DNA of 64,000 nt from positions 32,055,401-32,119,400 of the forward strand of contig OY754472.1 of NCBI GenBank assembly GCA_963575645.1, written 5' to 3'. The stretch's first letter is position 1. Each line of letters begins with the position of its first letter. Under the pieces are notes generated by a model. It was not told where the DNA came from. It did no database searches and worked only from the letters and a program-made list of their open reading frames with translations. This document shows, one piece after another, positions 59,601-63,594 of the stretch. Source of the DNA: Xanthostigma xanthostigma (taxonomy: Eukaryota; Arthropoda; Insecta; Raphidioptera; Raphidiidae). Made by a program: the position numbers and the translations under genes.

Positions 59601-62600
59601 CCGCTGTCCGCTTCGAACCAAGTACGACCGTCTGTTAGTACTATAAAACCATATTATTTTTAACACCCTGCAGATCTTGGAAGAGAAAATCGAAGAATCC
59701 TCGACTTACAACGTGACGGCTTGTTGCGTAGCCGCCGATCTTTCTGAGATGTGTCTACCTTTATGTTCGTACGACGCGTCCATGACCGATGTTCGCGCTC
59801 TAGCTGGCGTCTGCGGCGCCGAGTTTCACAAGTTGTTGCGTTGCGGCGCCGGCGGACGCAATCACGGCGCCTGTTGTTCACGAAGAGGTGTTCCAGTAAC
59901 ATGTCTCTCGCTGTGCTCTGGAATTATGGTCGATTCGTTACTTGCCACCGCCACCAGATGCGTACCTTTCATTGGAAACATCGTGCAATGCTTTGAAGAA
60001 GGTGATTATGAGAGATTTATGTCAATATATTAACTTCAAGCTATCTTGTGTAATACATACGAACTGGTCTCTTTTGATGCTCAATAGATCAATCAACGGC
60101 ATGCCCTTTTTTCAGAATAAGCCTGAAACAGACTAGCTCTGAAAAATTGCACTGCATGTTTATGAAACTTCAGCACCAAATAGATCAATTATCACACGAT
60201 TGAAATCAAAACAGTCATGACTATATAAAGTTTCAAAGTTACATCATAGTTATACCTGATTAGTTTAAAAAATAACTATTTACTTACTTGTATTTTTTAT
60301 TCTTTTGATTCAGTCGTTTGATAAATAACTGTTTCCCCTGAATATTATTTTTAATAGACAACCGTACTTGAAATAAATAGTCTAGCGAGATGATTTCGTG
60401 TCTCATTGTTACTCCAAGTTTAGTTGGTTGTTGCGTTTTGCAGACAACCAACCTAATCTACGATTCTCATTTCTCGTTAGACATATTGATCACTTTTGGT
60501 TTATCTATTTATTAAAAAATAGAGGCAATCACTCCAATTAAATCTATTAGCTTACTTCTAAATAATTCAATAACATATTATTTAAAGAATTTTAGTTAGA
60601 TTATGTAAGCTGTTTCAAAAATGTTTTTTGAGATGCTAAAAACTATCAAAAAATATCCTAGAGAATAATGTAATACGTTATTGTTATTATAAACTCAGTT
60701 CTTTAACTATTATAGGGACAGGAAAATTACCTGGACCTATTCGCGAACTCCATGCTACAACCGTTACGGATTCGGACATTAGTTTGGAATGGGAACCCCC
60801 GAACGACGGCAGTAATGTGACAGGATACATTGTCCATTATCAAAAGGTGGATAACATGACCGATGGTAGTCATGACACAATGATCAAACTGGACAACGTA
60901 AGTACTATTCTTGATTACAGTTTGGTTGCATAAAGAAGAAACTTGGGGATTTCTAACTTTTGGTTGAAAGGTGTGCAGTAATTATTTTATTATTGCTTCA
61001 TGAATATGAGTTAAGTTAAATTAAATTTATTCATTCTTGAGGACATGGTGGAAAACTTGCAAAAGTCAATTTTAAGTTTGTTGTTTCGACTTTCGAAAGT
61101 CTACATAGTTTATAAATTAACAAAAAAAAAATATGTATCGATTCTTAAACTGTAAATTTTCCTTGAAAACTGACTTGCTATTTTTTATTTTACAGCAACA
61201 AAATACGACGGACACAATGATAAAGCTGACCAATTTAAACAAAGGTGCTGTTTACCACATATTTGTCGTTTCGGGCAACGATCATGGAACTTCGTTACCA
61301 TCATCAATACTTATTGTCAATGTTACCCAAACAGGTAAGTTTAACAATTTTACTAAAAATTTGAAATTTCGAATATATTTTGACCGTGTAATTTGTTCTA
61401 TTTTAGACGAAAATGCCAACATCCACGGCGTAACTTCACCTCCGCATTCACTAGCAGTTTCTAGTCATAGTGCCACTTGGGTTACAATCACGTGGCAACC
61501 ACCTGAATTTAGTCATCCAACTGAACAAATCAAATACAGGTACCACTTTGACATAGTTTTAATGTAATTTGATAAAACTGATTCTTAAGCTAATCAGCAA
61601 CCTTAATCAAAGATTTGAATTATCATTAAACTCCAATCATTTACAGACTTTATCACAAATCAACGTCCGAAGAAGGATTCACTATGGTAAACACTACGGT
61701 AACTTCATACACCTTGGATAAACTAAACCCGAACACCCAATATATCGTCTATGTGACATCAGTCAACGACAAGGGCCACCAGAGTATGCCTTCAGAGACG
61801 CTCATCGCTTGGACGGACCCGGCATATCCTGCATTCGTGGAACCACCAACAGTGCATCCTGTTAACCTGGTTATGGAAGGTGCGTGCTGGTGTTTTTGAA
61901 TAATTGTTTTTTTAATCAACACTACTAATTTGTTTTTTAATTGTCCTCAGGTAACAGCATGACAATTCTGTGTATCGCAATGGGAAATCCAATGCCAACC
62001 ATTTCGCTTTACATATCGGGAAGACTGGTTAGACAGGAAACAACCAGACACATGGTGACTGTGGTTCATAATGTAACCAGAGATATGGATCAGATATCTT
62101 GCTACGCCGATAATGGGTACGGAACACCGATGCAGGCGTCCAGAAAAATCACAATCAGTCGTAAGTGTTCAAAATCAACACGATTTAAGCCTTAGCGCGA
62201 TTTATTTTGCTTCCTACAATCTCGAGTATTCGAAATCTTAAATCATGATGACCTTTGTATTGAAGTTATCAATGATTTCCAGATATTCCACATATACAAC
62301 CGTCAGCTGTAACCATGGCTACCAGAGGATCATCAGTACGTCTGGAATGTTGGGTTGACGCTTTCCCGGAACCTAAAATGTTGTTCTGGAGAGATCCAAC
62401 TGGACGCATTCCGGTTATACAGGGCGGACACTATGACATTTCGGTGGGACCTTCTAAAGACGTAAGTTACAACAAATTTGAAAACTTATTATAGATAGTA
62501 AAACCATTTTTACTGGCGACCCAACTTTCGCAAACGGGAAAAATAAAATGGAAACGATGAATAGAAGGAAACAAACCTACATTTAAATTGGACGGACACT

Positions 62601-63488
62601 GCCTTAAATGTAAAAAGCACCTCGAAAAAATCTTTGATAACGTTTAATCGACAATTTAAAAGTCCACTAATACTTTTTTTCTTTTGCAGGAAGAAGGCAA
62701 ATATATAATGCGTCTTCGAATCGACAACATCTCCGATCACGACGAAGGCGACTATTTCTGCCACGCAGAAAATGCGTTTGGCTCCGAGACTAAAGCTGTA
62801 TCCCTGCGTATACGTAACGTAGCTGCCTCGCACAATGTAACTCAGTGCTGCGCCGAACAGAACGTGAGTTCTCAGTGTTTGGACGCGTGTAGCTTTTATT
62901 TGGACATTGATGCTGTGATCGAGAAGCCCGAATGTATATCTGACTTTGATAAGCTGATGAAGTGTGCCGCTGATGGATCGGACCACAGGAGCTGTTGTGC
63001 CCAATGGGGTGTACCCAGAAGATGCTTAGACTGGTGTCGTGGTGAACCGTTACTTAACAACAAACTATGTGTGCTGAGCTATACTAAACCGGTAAGTAAA
63101 TACACGAAAGTCGCTCTTAAATACTTTTCCTGTATGTTATCCGATGTTAAATAGCAAACACTAATGGGAATATCACGAAATAGTTGGAATAATTAATAAA
63201 ACCATCTCATTATTTTCCAGATAATATCGTGTTTCCACGAAGGCCGCGATAAACTACCCGGACCACCTCAGAATATCCACGTGGAAGTGGTGGACACGCA
63301 TACAGTGATGGTTCACTGGGATCCTCCTGTCAAAAATCCTCATACAGTCGAGTTATATCGCGTCTTTTGGCGACCAATCGGTGCCAAGAACGCGTACAAG
63401 AATGATACCAATTCCACCTCGATACGCATAACAGGATTAAGTGATGACGTCACCTATGAATGTGTTATCAAGGCCGGCAATAATTTGG
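32542..63488 (+). CDS. Ig / FN3 / DB-module extracellular protein, 16 exons (partial at both ends)
   Basis: Sixteen exons join in consistent phase into about 1,213 residues: Ig C-terminal half, DB1, FN3-1, DB2, FN3-2, DB3, FN3-3, FN3-4, Ig, Ig, DB4, FN3-5 start. DB modules carry 12 cysteines each and share a C-x2-G-x-[DN]-H-x2-CC signature. The mix of Ig, FN3 and DB modules matches the animal family typified by C. elegans C25G4.10. The protein should be secreted or on the cell surface: many N-x-S/T sites, paired cysteines, no internal membrane segment. Signal peptide and start lie upstream of the window; the 3' end lies beyond it. Molecular function is unknown to me; adhesion or matrix binding is only inferred from Ig and FN3 domains. 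Two long introns (7.5 and 14.2 kb) are filled with mobile elements, one with a nested gene. Confidence 0.85.
32933..32992 (-). tRNA. tRNA-Gly(GCC)-like pseudogene
   Basis: The - strand reads GTCAGTGGTAGAATACTCAT, CTGCCAG, ..., GGATTCGATTCCCGACAGATGC, like tRNA-Gly with anticodon GCC. The 5' acceptor strand is replaced by unrelated sequence and several stem pairs are lost, so it is a pseudogene or the head of a tRNA-derived SINE. It lies in intron 1 of the main gene. Confidence 0.65.
33040..33366 (+). repeat. Interspersed repeat family X, diverged partial copy 3
   Basis: Blocks such as GCATTTCACAAAATATTAAT, ATACGAAACCTATGTAAAAT and CTCTTTCGTTTAAGACAGGT match the 22.4- and 31.2-kb copies with many changes. 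The ORF across it is incidental. Confidence 0.65.
34328..34500 (+). CDS. Exon 2: linker and N-terminal part of DB module 1
   Basis: Acceptor TTTGCAG, donor GTAAGA, phase 1 in, 0 out. It encodes a Ser/Asn-rich linker, then NYTDCCLAANVSSQCIGFC with the first four DB cysteines (CC, C, C). N-glycosylation sequons NYT and NVS are present. The module continues in exon 3 after a 7.5-kb intron that holds the gypsy element. Confidence 0.9.
34535..34848. other. Intronic sequence starting with a repeat edge
   Basis: ATACAGGGTGTCTTTAAAAG at about 34,540 resembles the end of dispersed lepidopteran elements. I could not define the element or a partner end. Confidence 0.3.
34849..35312 (+). mobile_element. 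Deleted TIR transposon with transposase C-terminal remnant
   Basis: Arms of about 135 bases (34,849-34,983 and 35,178-35,312) are inverted copies, e.g. ACTCATTTACTATAAAAAAG against its complement. The interior at about 34,990-35,153 encodes NTVEQLWQRIQHAANN and FLRRIHFCTRENGEHFEQFL, then a stop. That is the C-terminal pattern of mariner/IS630-like transposases carried by DUF4817-type insect elements. The catalytic core is deleted. Confidence 0.65.
35330..35333 (+). repeat. Target-site duplication GAAT (left)
   Basis: GAAT directly before the TGTAACG start of the 5' LTR is repeated directly after the 3' LTR at 41,846-41,849. Confidence 0.85.
35334..36397 (+). repeat. 5' LTR of the gypsy element (1,064 bp)
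   Basis: TG...CA-bounded (TGTAACG ... CGTAACA). By eye it differs from the 3' LTR only by one A in an A-run near the end (AAAAAA against AAAAA). A TATA-like GATATAAATAA is at about 36,014-36,024, so the upstream part would be U3. Four spaced repeats of an ACGATCGTGTTCCGTCTATT-type motif lie at 35,681-35,955, each bordered by inverted bases. Confidence 0.95.
35681..35955 (+). repeat. Four stem-loop-like repeats in U3 of the 5' LTR
   Basis: Repeats start near 35,681, 35,759, 35,840 and 35,931. Units 1 and 2 share the core TTTACGATCGTGTTCCGTCT; units 3 and 4 are variants. The borders are complementary and change together: GCTAG/CTAGT, GCTGG/CCAGC, GGAAACT/AGTTTCC, TCTGG/CCAGA. The same set is in the 3' LTR at about 41,130-41,404. 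Confidence 0.75.
36400..36419 (+). promoter_or_regulatory. Primer binding site, complementary to the tRNA-His 3' end
   Basis: TGGTGCCGTGACCAGGATTC begins two bases after the 5' LTR. It is complementary over all 20 bases to the insect tRNA-His 3' end as I recall it (GAATCCTGGTCACGGCACCA). Confidence 0.85.
36482..37522 (+). CDS. gag: Gypsy gag polyprotein
   Basis: 346 codons from the first ATG after the leader. Residues about 65-240 have a retrotransposon Gag pattern (FTGDDRNSLETFLEDVEDRR, then LRKSFRDPDYDHLLKIEINK). Near the C-terminus is a CCHC zinc knuckle, CWNCRKQGHAYRNC, followed by a second cysteine cluster starting CNTCGMNG in which the expected His is replaced. Gag should bind genomic RNA and form particles. 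The frame is intact. Its last 79 bases overlap the next ORF in the -1 frame, with a slippery heptamer near the end. Confidence 0.9.
   Translation: MDVDRLVIRPDLPRQSTLQEEEQIDELTQATSTPPEPIRPDPNVEQNIDIADRPNDFSARLRALNLDLTPTVRSYKAISVYKWGIKFTGDDRNSLETFLEDVEDRRRDNSITTTDLLHSASGLFGGSALQVYRYARDKLRTWDELVQTLRKSFRDPDYDHLLKIEINKRKQGPTEPFSVYVAKMFSLYKRMERPPAYSEQMQTIELNCLPDYQEQISLNEPRTIDELENLVSRLERGRLRARRQSCPPNQLLEPDLSKVSNMTGTQNDNIRVIQKSRTSPVYEVNTANNKPAFRYKCWNCRKQGHAYRNCPNPPNHQFCNTCGMNGTTTTNCHRCRQTQGNDRQAR
37444..39318 (+). CDS. pol: Gypsy protease-integrase polyprotein (RT/RNase H absent)
   Basis: Open from 37,444 (first ATG; in practice probably entered by frameshift from gag), 624 codons. Aspartic protease: LLDSGAS (active Asp about residue 77) and LILGIDFW (about 147-154). 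Integrase: His288, His295, Cys325, Cys328 form the HHCC zinc domain; Asp358, Asp418 and Glu453 fit the DDE triad; YEGPF near the C-terminus is the GPY/F motif. Between about residues 155 and 230, where about 450-500 residues of reverse transcriptase and RNase H belong, there is only a linker of some 70 residues: no Y-x-D-D and no RNase H motif. The frame is unbroken. Cysteines, histidines and catalytic residues of both enzymes are all kept. Confidence 0.93.
   Translation: MWNERNYDDKLSSLSTDTGKRPTGTLTGRKRRLNSSRPTLKQSAPTAEQNVISKMPGDARPYLFVTIGGRELPGLLDSGASRTMTGPRGRLLLAERGYRPRPSVNKKIQTADGTTYSVEEEMSVLMTVSDRTRRITVLLVPELPQDLILGIDFWTAMQIVPDMSRGTWTFSPNTDHVTTITTITPKEKLRNKRYRKRKDNARNVALCEPLNDTVPIDVITFPEQLHDRWYNKMTENIEANPDDYPRWKIHDNKIYKKITDRQHFPNPAYEWKLVVPNKLRPEILKQFHDEPTAGHLGVAKTYDRIKRSYYWPKMIVDVARYVHDCSVCQQTKPDNKAPQGKMGQDRTADVPWRTISADLMGPFPRSKRGRRYLLVVQDTHTKFVLLFPLRAATSKLVAQHLNDSVFMIYGVPEFLISDNGAEFTGKNVRELLAKFGVKALLNARRHSQANPTERTNLTINNMLRAYVTDKHNEWDANIAELGFALRTARSDVTNYTPAYLNYGRELKIHASEYQNVAPDTTNDHVSELIHLFTEVKDRLQKAHQDSAVRYNLRRRTNEYNIGDRVLKRKYALSNATQGYAAKLAPRYEGPFSIKRKISPIIYELAKMNGKSIGIWHISDLKTFN
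37498..37504 (+). promoter_or_regulatory. Candidate -1 frameshift slippery site GGGAAAC
   Basis: In the gag frame the bases read G GGA AAC, a canonical X XXY YYZ heptamer six codons before the gag stop. The next ORF is in the -1 frame and open through this point. This would make a gag-protease-integrase fusion by ribosomal slippage. A downstream stimulatory structure was not established. Confidence 0.75.
39431..39967 (+). CDS. Proline-rich accessory ORF of the gypsy element
   Basis: 178 codons from ATG, 112 bases after the integrase stop and in another frame. The N-terminus is acidic (MDFLDIDDVPTFEDE). The middle is Pro/Thr-rich with a basic PPKRRRR patch, like a nuclear localisation signal. 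The C-terminus is basic (LRRRCRRK, then LPDGRVIRFTKAANGQIRMG). No signal peptide or membrane segment, so it is not an envelope gene. The ACAGCAG and CATTCAG just upstream could act as splice acceptors for a subgenomic message. I do not recognise the family. An overlapping antisense frame at 39,421-39,945 is most likely a shadow of its GC-rich composition. Confidence 0.7.
   Translation: MDFLDIDDVPTFEDEQRIPDTPPTLSPCPSINSFNKTPQERFPETPPTRGIEDRSPLELLPWRLIQLTLSPPKRRRRVIPPPVPEALLRPPATITPAAKSTPPPIKPPAPLKPAITPVSTPPTSRPYVPPLPTWTPALRRRCRRKTVLPDGRVIRFTKAANGQIRMGRVVPNVCKVVD
40130..40400 (+). repeat. Imperfect tandem repeats in the gypsy 3' UTR
   Basis: Four to five copies of an AT-rich unit containing ACAATATTCAT, TTAATGATTTTTGACCG and TATTAAATAT lie in a row, of variable length (about 45-95 bp). 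Most carry TTTGACCG. Confidence 0.8.
40771..40782 (+). promoter_or_regulatory. Polypurine tract
   Basis: GGGCCGGAGGAG lies directly before the TGTAACG start of the 3' LTR, the expected place of the plus-strand primer. It is interrupted by two C's. Confidence 0.7.
40783..41845 (+). repeat. 3' LTR of the gypsy element (1,063 bp)
   Basis: Same sequence as the 5' LTR apart from one missing A near the end, with all four stem-loop repeats and the TATA-like site. It is followed by GAAT (41,846-41,849), the target duplication. Confidence 0.95.
42052..42292 (+). CDS. Exon 3: rest of DB module 1
   Basis: Acceptor TATTTTTACAG, donor GTAAGA, phase 0 in, 1 out. It encodes the last eight DB cysteines: ESC, VRC, CMADGRNHVPCC region, DLC, DVC, FSC and LAC. 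With exon 2 this gives twelve. Confidence 0.9.
42675..43048 (+). CDS. Exon 4: FN3-1
   Basis: Acceptor TTGCTTTCTAG, donor GTTAGT, phase 1 in, 0 out. A whole FN3 domain: LPSAPERVDV, LRIEWTLPTANTETISGYVV, and YEITVTAVNKHGSS with the Tyr of strand F. Several N-x-S/T sequons. Confidence 0.9.
43266..43549 (+). CDS. Exon 5: DB module 2, first ten cysteines
   Basis: Acceptor TTTTTTAG, donor GTAAGT, phase 0 in, 2 out. It encodes KQCCVSRGVTHTSCVDRLC, then the DB signature CLTNGIDHSDCC and LPDLCQKLCTG. The last two cysteines are in exon 6. Confidence 0.9.
43919..44081 (+). CDS. Exon 6: end of DB2 and first half of FN3-2
   Basis: Phase 2 in, 0 out; acceptor TTTCCTATAG, donor GTACAA. It starts KCLRYMGEYTNCLLQG (last two DB cysteines), then PSAPTQVHLTNIATDYAILH and WGTPR, the FN3 A-C strands. 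Confidence 0.88.
44082..45282. other. Intron 6
   Basis: 1.2 kb of AT-rich sequence with degenerate GATACGGAT/TTACGGAT repeats (44,420-44,520 and 45,000-45,050) and a perfect small palindrome at 44,833-44,880. Confidence 0.6.
44833..44880. repeat. Perfect 22-bp-arm palindrome
   Basis: ATTTGGGACTACAACCATTC.. and its exact complement are separated by only four bases (GATT). Total 48 bp. Confidence 0.95.
45283..45468 (+). CDS. Exon 7: second half of FN3-2
   Basis: Acceptor TTCTTTAAG, donor GTGAGT, phase 0 in and out. It encodes FVLEGLHSDTDYEVYVEAVN and VHGVGEPS, the FN3 E-G strands with the conserved Leu and Tyr. It is followed by the 14.2-kb intron. Confidence 0.88.
45763..45890. repeat. GC-rich inverted repeat
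   Basis: GTGCAACTCGTGCGG...TTGCCCAC mirrors GTGGGCAA...CCGCACTAGTTGCAC. The loop holds GAGCGCACGAGCGAAGCGAG. It stands out against the AT-rich intron. Confidence 0.7.
46173..46560. mobile_element. RTE-like or Helitron-like repeat remnant
   Basis: It begins ACTAGCTGCTACCCGCGACT, a common start of dispersed lepidopteran repeats. No protein and no clear end. Confidence 0.4.
46600..47920. other. Intronic DNA; missing last exon(s) of the nested gene may lie here
   Basis: A fragment near 47,635-47,690 (GTACGGAACGCTCGGTGC, then GACTCGCACTTGGTCGG) matches the edge of the repeat at 52,963. I looked on the - strand for an exon continuing the nested gene and did not find a convincing one. Confidence 0.4.
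47929..52919 (-). CDS. Nested small multi-pass membrane protein gene (four exons seen, 3' end missing)
   Basis: On the - strand, inside intron 7 of the main gene. Exons: 52,919-52,842 (ATG, 26 codons, donor GTGAGT), 51,646-51,532 (donor GTATGT), 50,897-50,812 (acceptor TTATTGCAG, donor GTGAGT), 48,058-47,929 (acceptor TTGTTAAG, donor GTTAGC). Phases 0, 1, 0 agree at each junction. The 136 residues start MTGINNSCTNFWTLQRGTKY and hold three hydrophobic segments: GYFQMMCILLAGLFIMF, LIVAAVCISTYLIPISLLLA, and LLLPWLLCTLAVVTLSIIIP. The layout resembles small insect four-span proteins (DUF4728-like); a fourth segment should lie in an exon not found. Introns contain a P-like element, a DUF4817 element, a LINE fragment and a MITE. 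Function unknown. Confidence 0.75.
48099..48942 (-). mobile_element. TIR transposon with ~105-bp TIRs and DUF4817-like remnant
   Basis: ATTGTATCAAATCAAAACGG at the left mirrors CCGTTTTGATTTGATACAAT at the right; the arms extend over about 105 bases. On the - strand 48,725-48,498 encodes YTVREKIQIIKWFYGGNS and SKITIRSVIREFKSHGCL, the helix-turn-helix N-terminus (DUF4817 type) of mariner-like transposases. The catalytic part is missing. It ends 39 bases upstream of nested-gene exon 4. Confidence 0.75.
49012..49564 (+). mobile_element. P-like element deletion derivative with a THAP exon
   Basis: ATATACGCTAGACAAGTATC at the left and GATACTTTCCTAGCGTATAT at the right are inverted ends, followed inward by a second inverted block (TTTGCGCCCTCTCGT and its complement GAGATGGCGCAAAG). 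Between them a THAP-type zinc-finger exon is preserved. The rest of the transposase is deleted. Confidence 0.7.
49137..49288 (+). pseudogene. THAP-domain fragment
   Basis: ATG at 49,137. MGKKLSNRKWCVVDCKDTPT, then LQFHRFPGFSYELERKKM: the C-x3-C pair and FHRFP of THAP DNA-binding domains. It ends at a possible splice donor (GGGTAATT) with no following exon inside the element, so it is a remnant of a P-element-type transposase. Confidence 0.7.
49633..50610 (-). pseudogene. CR1/Jockey-like LINE reverse transcriptase remnant
   Basis: On the - strand: LGPLFFI at about 50,600, LPDVLRNAKCLLFADD (catalytic FADD box) at 50,528-50,470, INRLYLWSSLNNLKFNISKC, then after frame changes the C-terminal part (RVPRSHEWFFVPKPNTTQYG). 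Stops and frameshifts make it inactive. It lies in an intron of the nested gene. Confidence 0.8.
52074..52421. mobile_element. MITE with ~55-bp TIRs
   Basis: AGTCCGAGAGACGGCTGCAG...CATAAGGTGGACGAACG at the left is inverted at the right (CGTTCGTCCACCTTATG...CTCTTGGACT). 348 bp. A short Lys/Arg-rich frame runs through it but looks incidental. It lies in intron 1 of the nested gene. Confidence 0.85.
52963..53395. repeat. Common lepidopteran dispersed repeat (CGGTCAAGTGCGAG ... TACGGAACCCTA)
   Basis: It starts AACCGGTCAAGTGCGAGCCG and ends CAGACAGACAGACACGCGG ... GTACGGAACCCTAAA, a pattern very common in moth and butterfly introns. A shorter related piece is at about 52,490-52,560. No protein. 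Confidence 0.6.
53719..53946. repeat. ~228-bp palindrome directly before the satellite
   Basis: Arms of about 100 bases match almost perfectly (ATAAAATATAGTTTAAA ... AGCGTTGGGCGC and complement) around a spacer TTTGTTCCACATTTTCGTAC. It ends 14 bases before the tandem array. Confidence 0.9.
53961..55358 (+). repeat. Higher-order tandem satellite (275-bp unit of 157 + 118)
   Basis: A core from GAATTTATTAATCCTGGGGG to CAGACTTCGGGAAA recurs ten times. It alternates between a long form (157 bp, with TTGGTGAAAATAAAGCGTTT and ACTACAGAGGATCTATAAAA) and a short form (118 bp, lacking that spacer). Order: L, then (S L) four times, then a final partial L. The 275-bp units look identical by eye. Small open frames repeating in it are not genes. 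Confidence 0.95.
55542..56170 (-). mobile_element. Helitron with embedded tRNA-Lys-like sequence, copy 2
   Basis: The - strand starts TCTATACTAATATA (56,170 downward) and ends with hairpin CCCGG-GTGAAA-CCGGG, then CTAG (55,545-55,542), inserted between A and T. 629 bp, no Rep/helicase. The same internal plan as copies 1 and 3. Confidence 0.8.
55937..56008 (-). tRNA. tRNA-Lys(CTT)-like pseudogene inside Helitron copy 2
   Basis: The - strand reads GCCCGGATAGCTCAGTCAGT, AGAGTG, TAAGA CTCTTAA TGCCT, then TAGGG TTCAAGC CCCAC. The anticodon loop is CTCTTAA. A and B boxes are well kept. Anticodon and T stems are partly unpaired, so it is probably not a working tRNA. Confidence 0.7.
56175..57200. 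other. Intronic DNA without recognised content
   Basis: AT-rich; short open frames on both strands lack motifs. Confidence 0.4.
57214..57469. mobile_element. hAT-type MITE
   Basis: The ends CAAGGGCGTAGATAT and ATATCTACGCTTTTG are inverted. Flanks ACACTGCT and ACACTACT form an 8-bp duplication with one mismatch. 256 bp. Confidence 0.85.
57884..58498 (+). mobile_element. Helitron with embedded tRNA-like sequence, copy 3
   Basis: It starts TCTATACTAATATAAATAAA and ends CCCGG-GTGAAA-CCGGG, nine bases, CTAG (58,495-58,498), between A and T. 615 bp. Opposite orientation to copies 1 and 2, and the tRNA-like part is reversed with it. Confidence 0.85.
58146..58217 (+). tRNA. tRNA-Lys-like pseudogene inside Helitron copy 3 (loop reads GTC)
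   Basis: GCCGGCTAGCTCAATCGGTA, GAGC, CACGA CTGTCAA TATCA, GGGTC, GTAGG TTCGAGC CCTAC, GTTGGGC. D and T stems pair perfectly and both promoter boxes are good. The anticodon stem does not pair and the loop carries GTC where Lys has CTT. Confidence 0.65.
58733..59061 (+). pseudogene. Harbinger nuclease N-terminal fragment
   Basis: From ATG about 110 codons remain: TTREKRKKWAKFYLKNRDEF, SHMKLIKPLDSEDHI, NTPVEFLERCYALL, like the N-terminal region of PIF/Harbinger nucleases before the DDE domain. The hAT MITE at 59,062 cuts it; the frame then runs about 30 codons into the MITE. The catalytic domain is absent. Confidence 0.6.
59062..59417. mobile_element. hAT-type MITE nested in the Harbinger element
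   Basis: Termini CAGGGCCGTATTTAG and CTAAATCCGGCATTG. Flanks TGCACAAC and TGCACACC form an 8-bp duplication with one mismatch. 356 bp, rich in GGGGCC/GCCCCGAGGCC near the ends. Confidence 0.85.
59674..60001 (+). CDS. Exon 8: complete DB module 3
   Basis: Acceptor CACCCTGCAG, donor GTGATT (weak), phase 0 in, 1 out. All twelve cysteines are in this one exon: TACCVAADLSEMCLPLC, VCG, LRCGAGGRNHGACC, VTCLSLCSG, RCVPF and QCFEEG. The only DB module here not split by an intron, and its codons are more GC-rich than the neighbours'. Confidence 0.9.
60002..60715. other. Intron 8, no recognised content
   Basis: 0.7 kb of AT-rich sequence without repeats or exon-like frames that I could identify. Confidence 0.6.
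60716..60897 (+). CDS. Exon 9: first half of FN3-3
   Basis: Acceptor ACTATTATAG, donor GTAAGT, phase 1 in, 0 out. It encodes GKLPGPIRELHATTVTDSDI, SLEWEPPNDGSNVTGYIVHY, ending DTMIKLDN. Confidence 0.9.
61196..61334 (+). CDS. Exon 10: second half of FN3-3
   Basis: Acceptor TTTATTTTACAG, donor GTAAGT, phase 0 in, 1 out. It encodes QQNTTDTMIKLTNLNKGAVY and HIFVVSGNDHGTSLPSS. The DTMIKL near its start repeats the DTMIKL ending exon 9. Confidence 0.9.
61407..61539 (+). CDS. Exon 11: first half of FN3-4
   Basis: Acceptor TTCTATTTTAG, donor GTACCA, phase 1 in, 2 out. It encodes GVTSPPHSLAVSSHSATWVT and ITWQPPEFSHPTEQIKYR. The intron before it is only 72 bp. Confidence 0.9.
61647..61879 (+). CDS. 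Exon 12: second half of FN3-4 and linker
   Basis: Acceptor CATTTACAG, donor GTGCGT, phase 2 in, 1 out. It encodes YTLDKLNPNTQYIVYVTSVN and DKGHQSMPSETLIAWTDPA, then a proline-rich linker and the start of the next Ig domain (VHPVNLVMEG). Confidence 0.9.
61951..62160 (+). CDS. Exon 13: Ig domain
   Basis: Acceptor TTGTCCTCAG, donor GTAAGT, phase 1 in and out. It encodes NSMTILCIAMGNPMPTISLY (first Ig cysteine) and MDQISCYADNGYG (second). The usual core Trp after the first cysteine is replaced, giving ISLYISG. Confidence 0.88.
62283..62461 (+). CDS. Exon 14: first half of the next Ig domain
   Basis: Acceptor GATTTCCAG, donor GTAAGT, phase 1 in, 0 out. It encodes SSVRLECWVDAFPEPKMLFW with the Ig cysteine and Trp. 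Confidence 0.9.
62690..63091 (+). CDS. Exon 15: end of Ig domain and most of DB module 4
   Basis: Acceptor TTCTTTTGCAG, donor GTAAGT, phase 0 in and out. It encodes RIDNISDHDEGDYFCHAENA (Ig F strand), then VTQCCAEQNVSSQCLDACSF, the signature CAADGSDHRSCC and VPRRCLDWCRG. The NVSSQC stretch is nearly the same as in DB1. Confidence 0.92.
63221..63488 (+). CDS. Exon 16: end of DB4 and most of FN3-5
   Basis: Acceptor TATTTTCCAG, donor GTAAGT, phase 0 in, 1 out. It encodes IISCFHEGRDKLPGPPQNIH, VMVHWDPPVKNPHTVELYRV and VTYECVIKAGNNLG. The domain continues beyond the window. Confidence 0.92.
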
Positions 63489-63594
63489 GTAAGTCAAAAC
63501 TAAATCCTGTAATCCACCTTGCTTTCTATCCATAAGTTATTTTGATAAGATCAAGAAACAGTAGTTTGATTAGAATTTACGGGACGTTTTTGAG

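Larger units (their letters stand above)
58610..59643 (+). mobile_element. PIF/Harbinger-like element, broken by a hAT MITE
   Basis: TIRs TAGTACTAACAGACG and CGTCTGTTAGTACTA with 3-bp target duplications TAA (58,607-58,609 and 59,644-59,646), typical for Harbinger. It contains the start of a transposase-like ORF and a nested hAT MITE. The right end is 30 bases before exon 8 of the main gene; the polypyrimidine tract and acceptor lie just outside. Confidence 0.8.
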
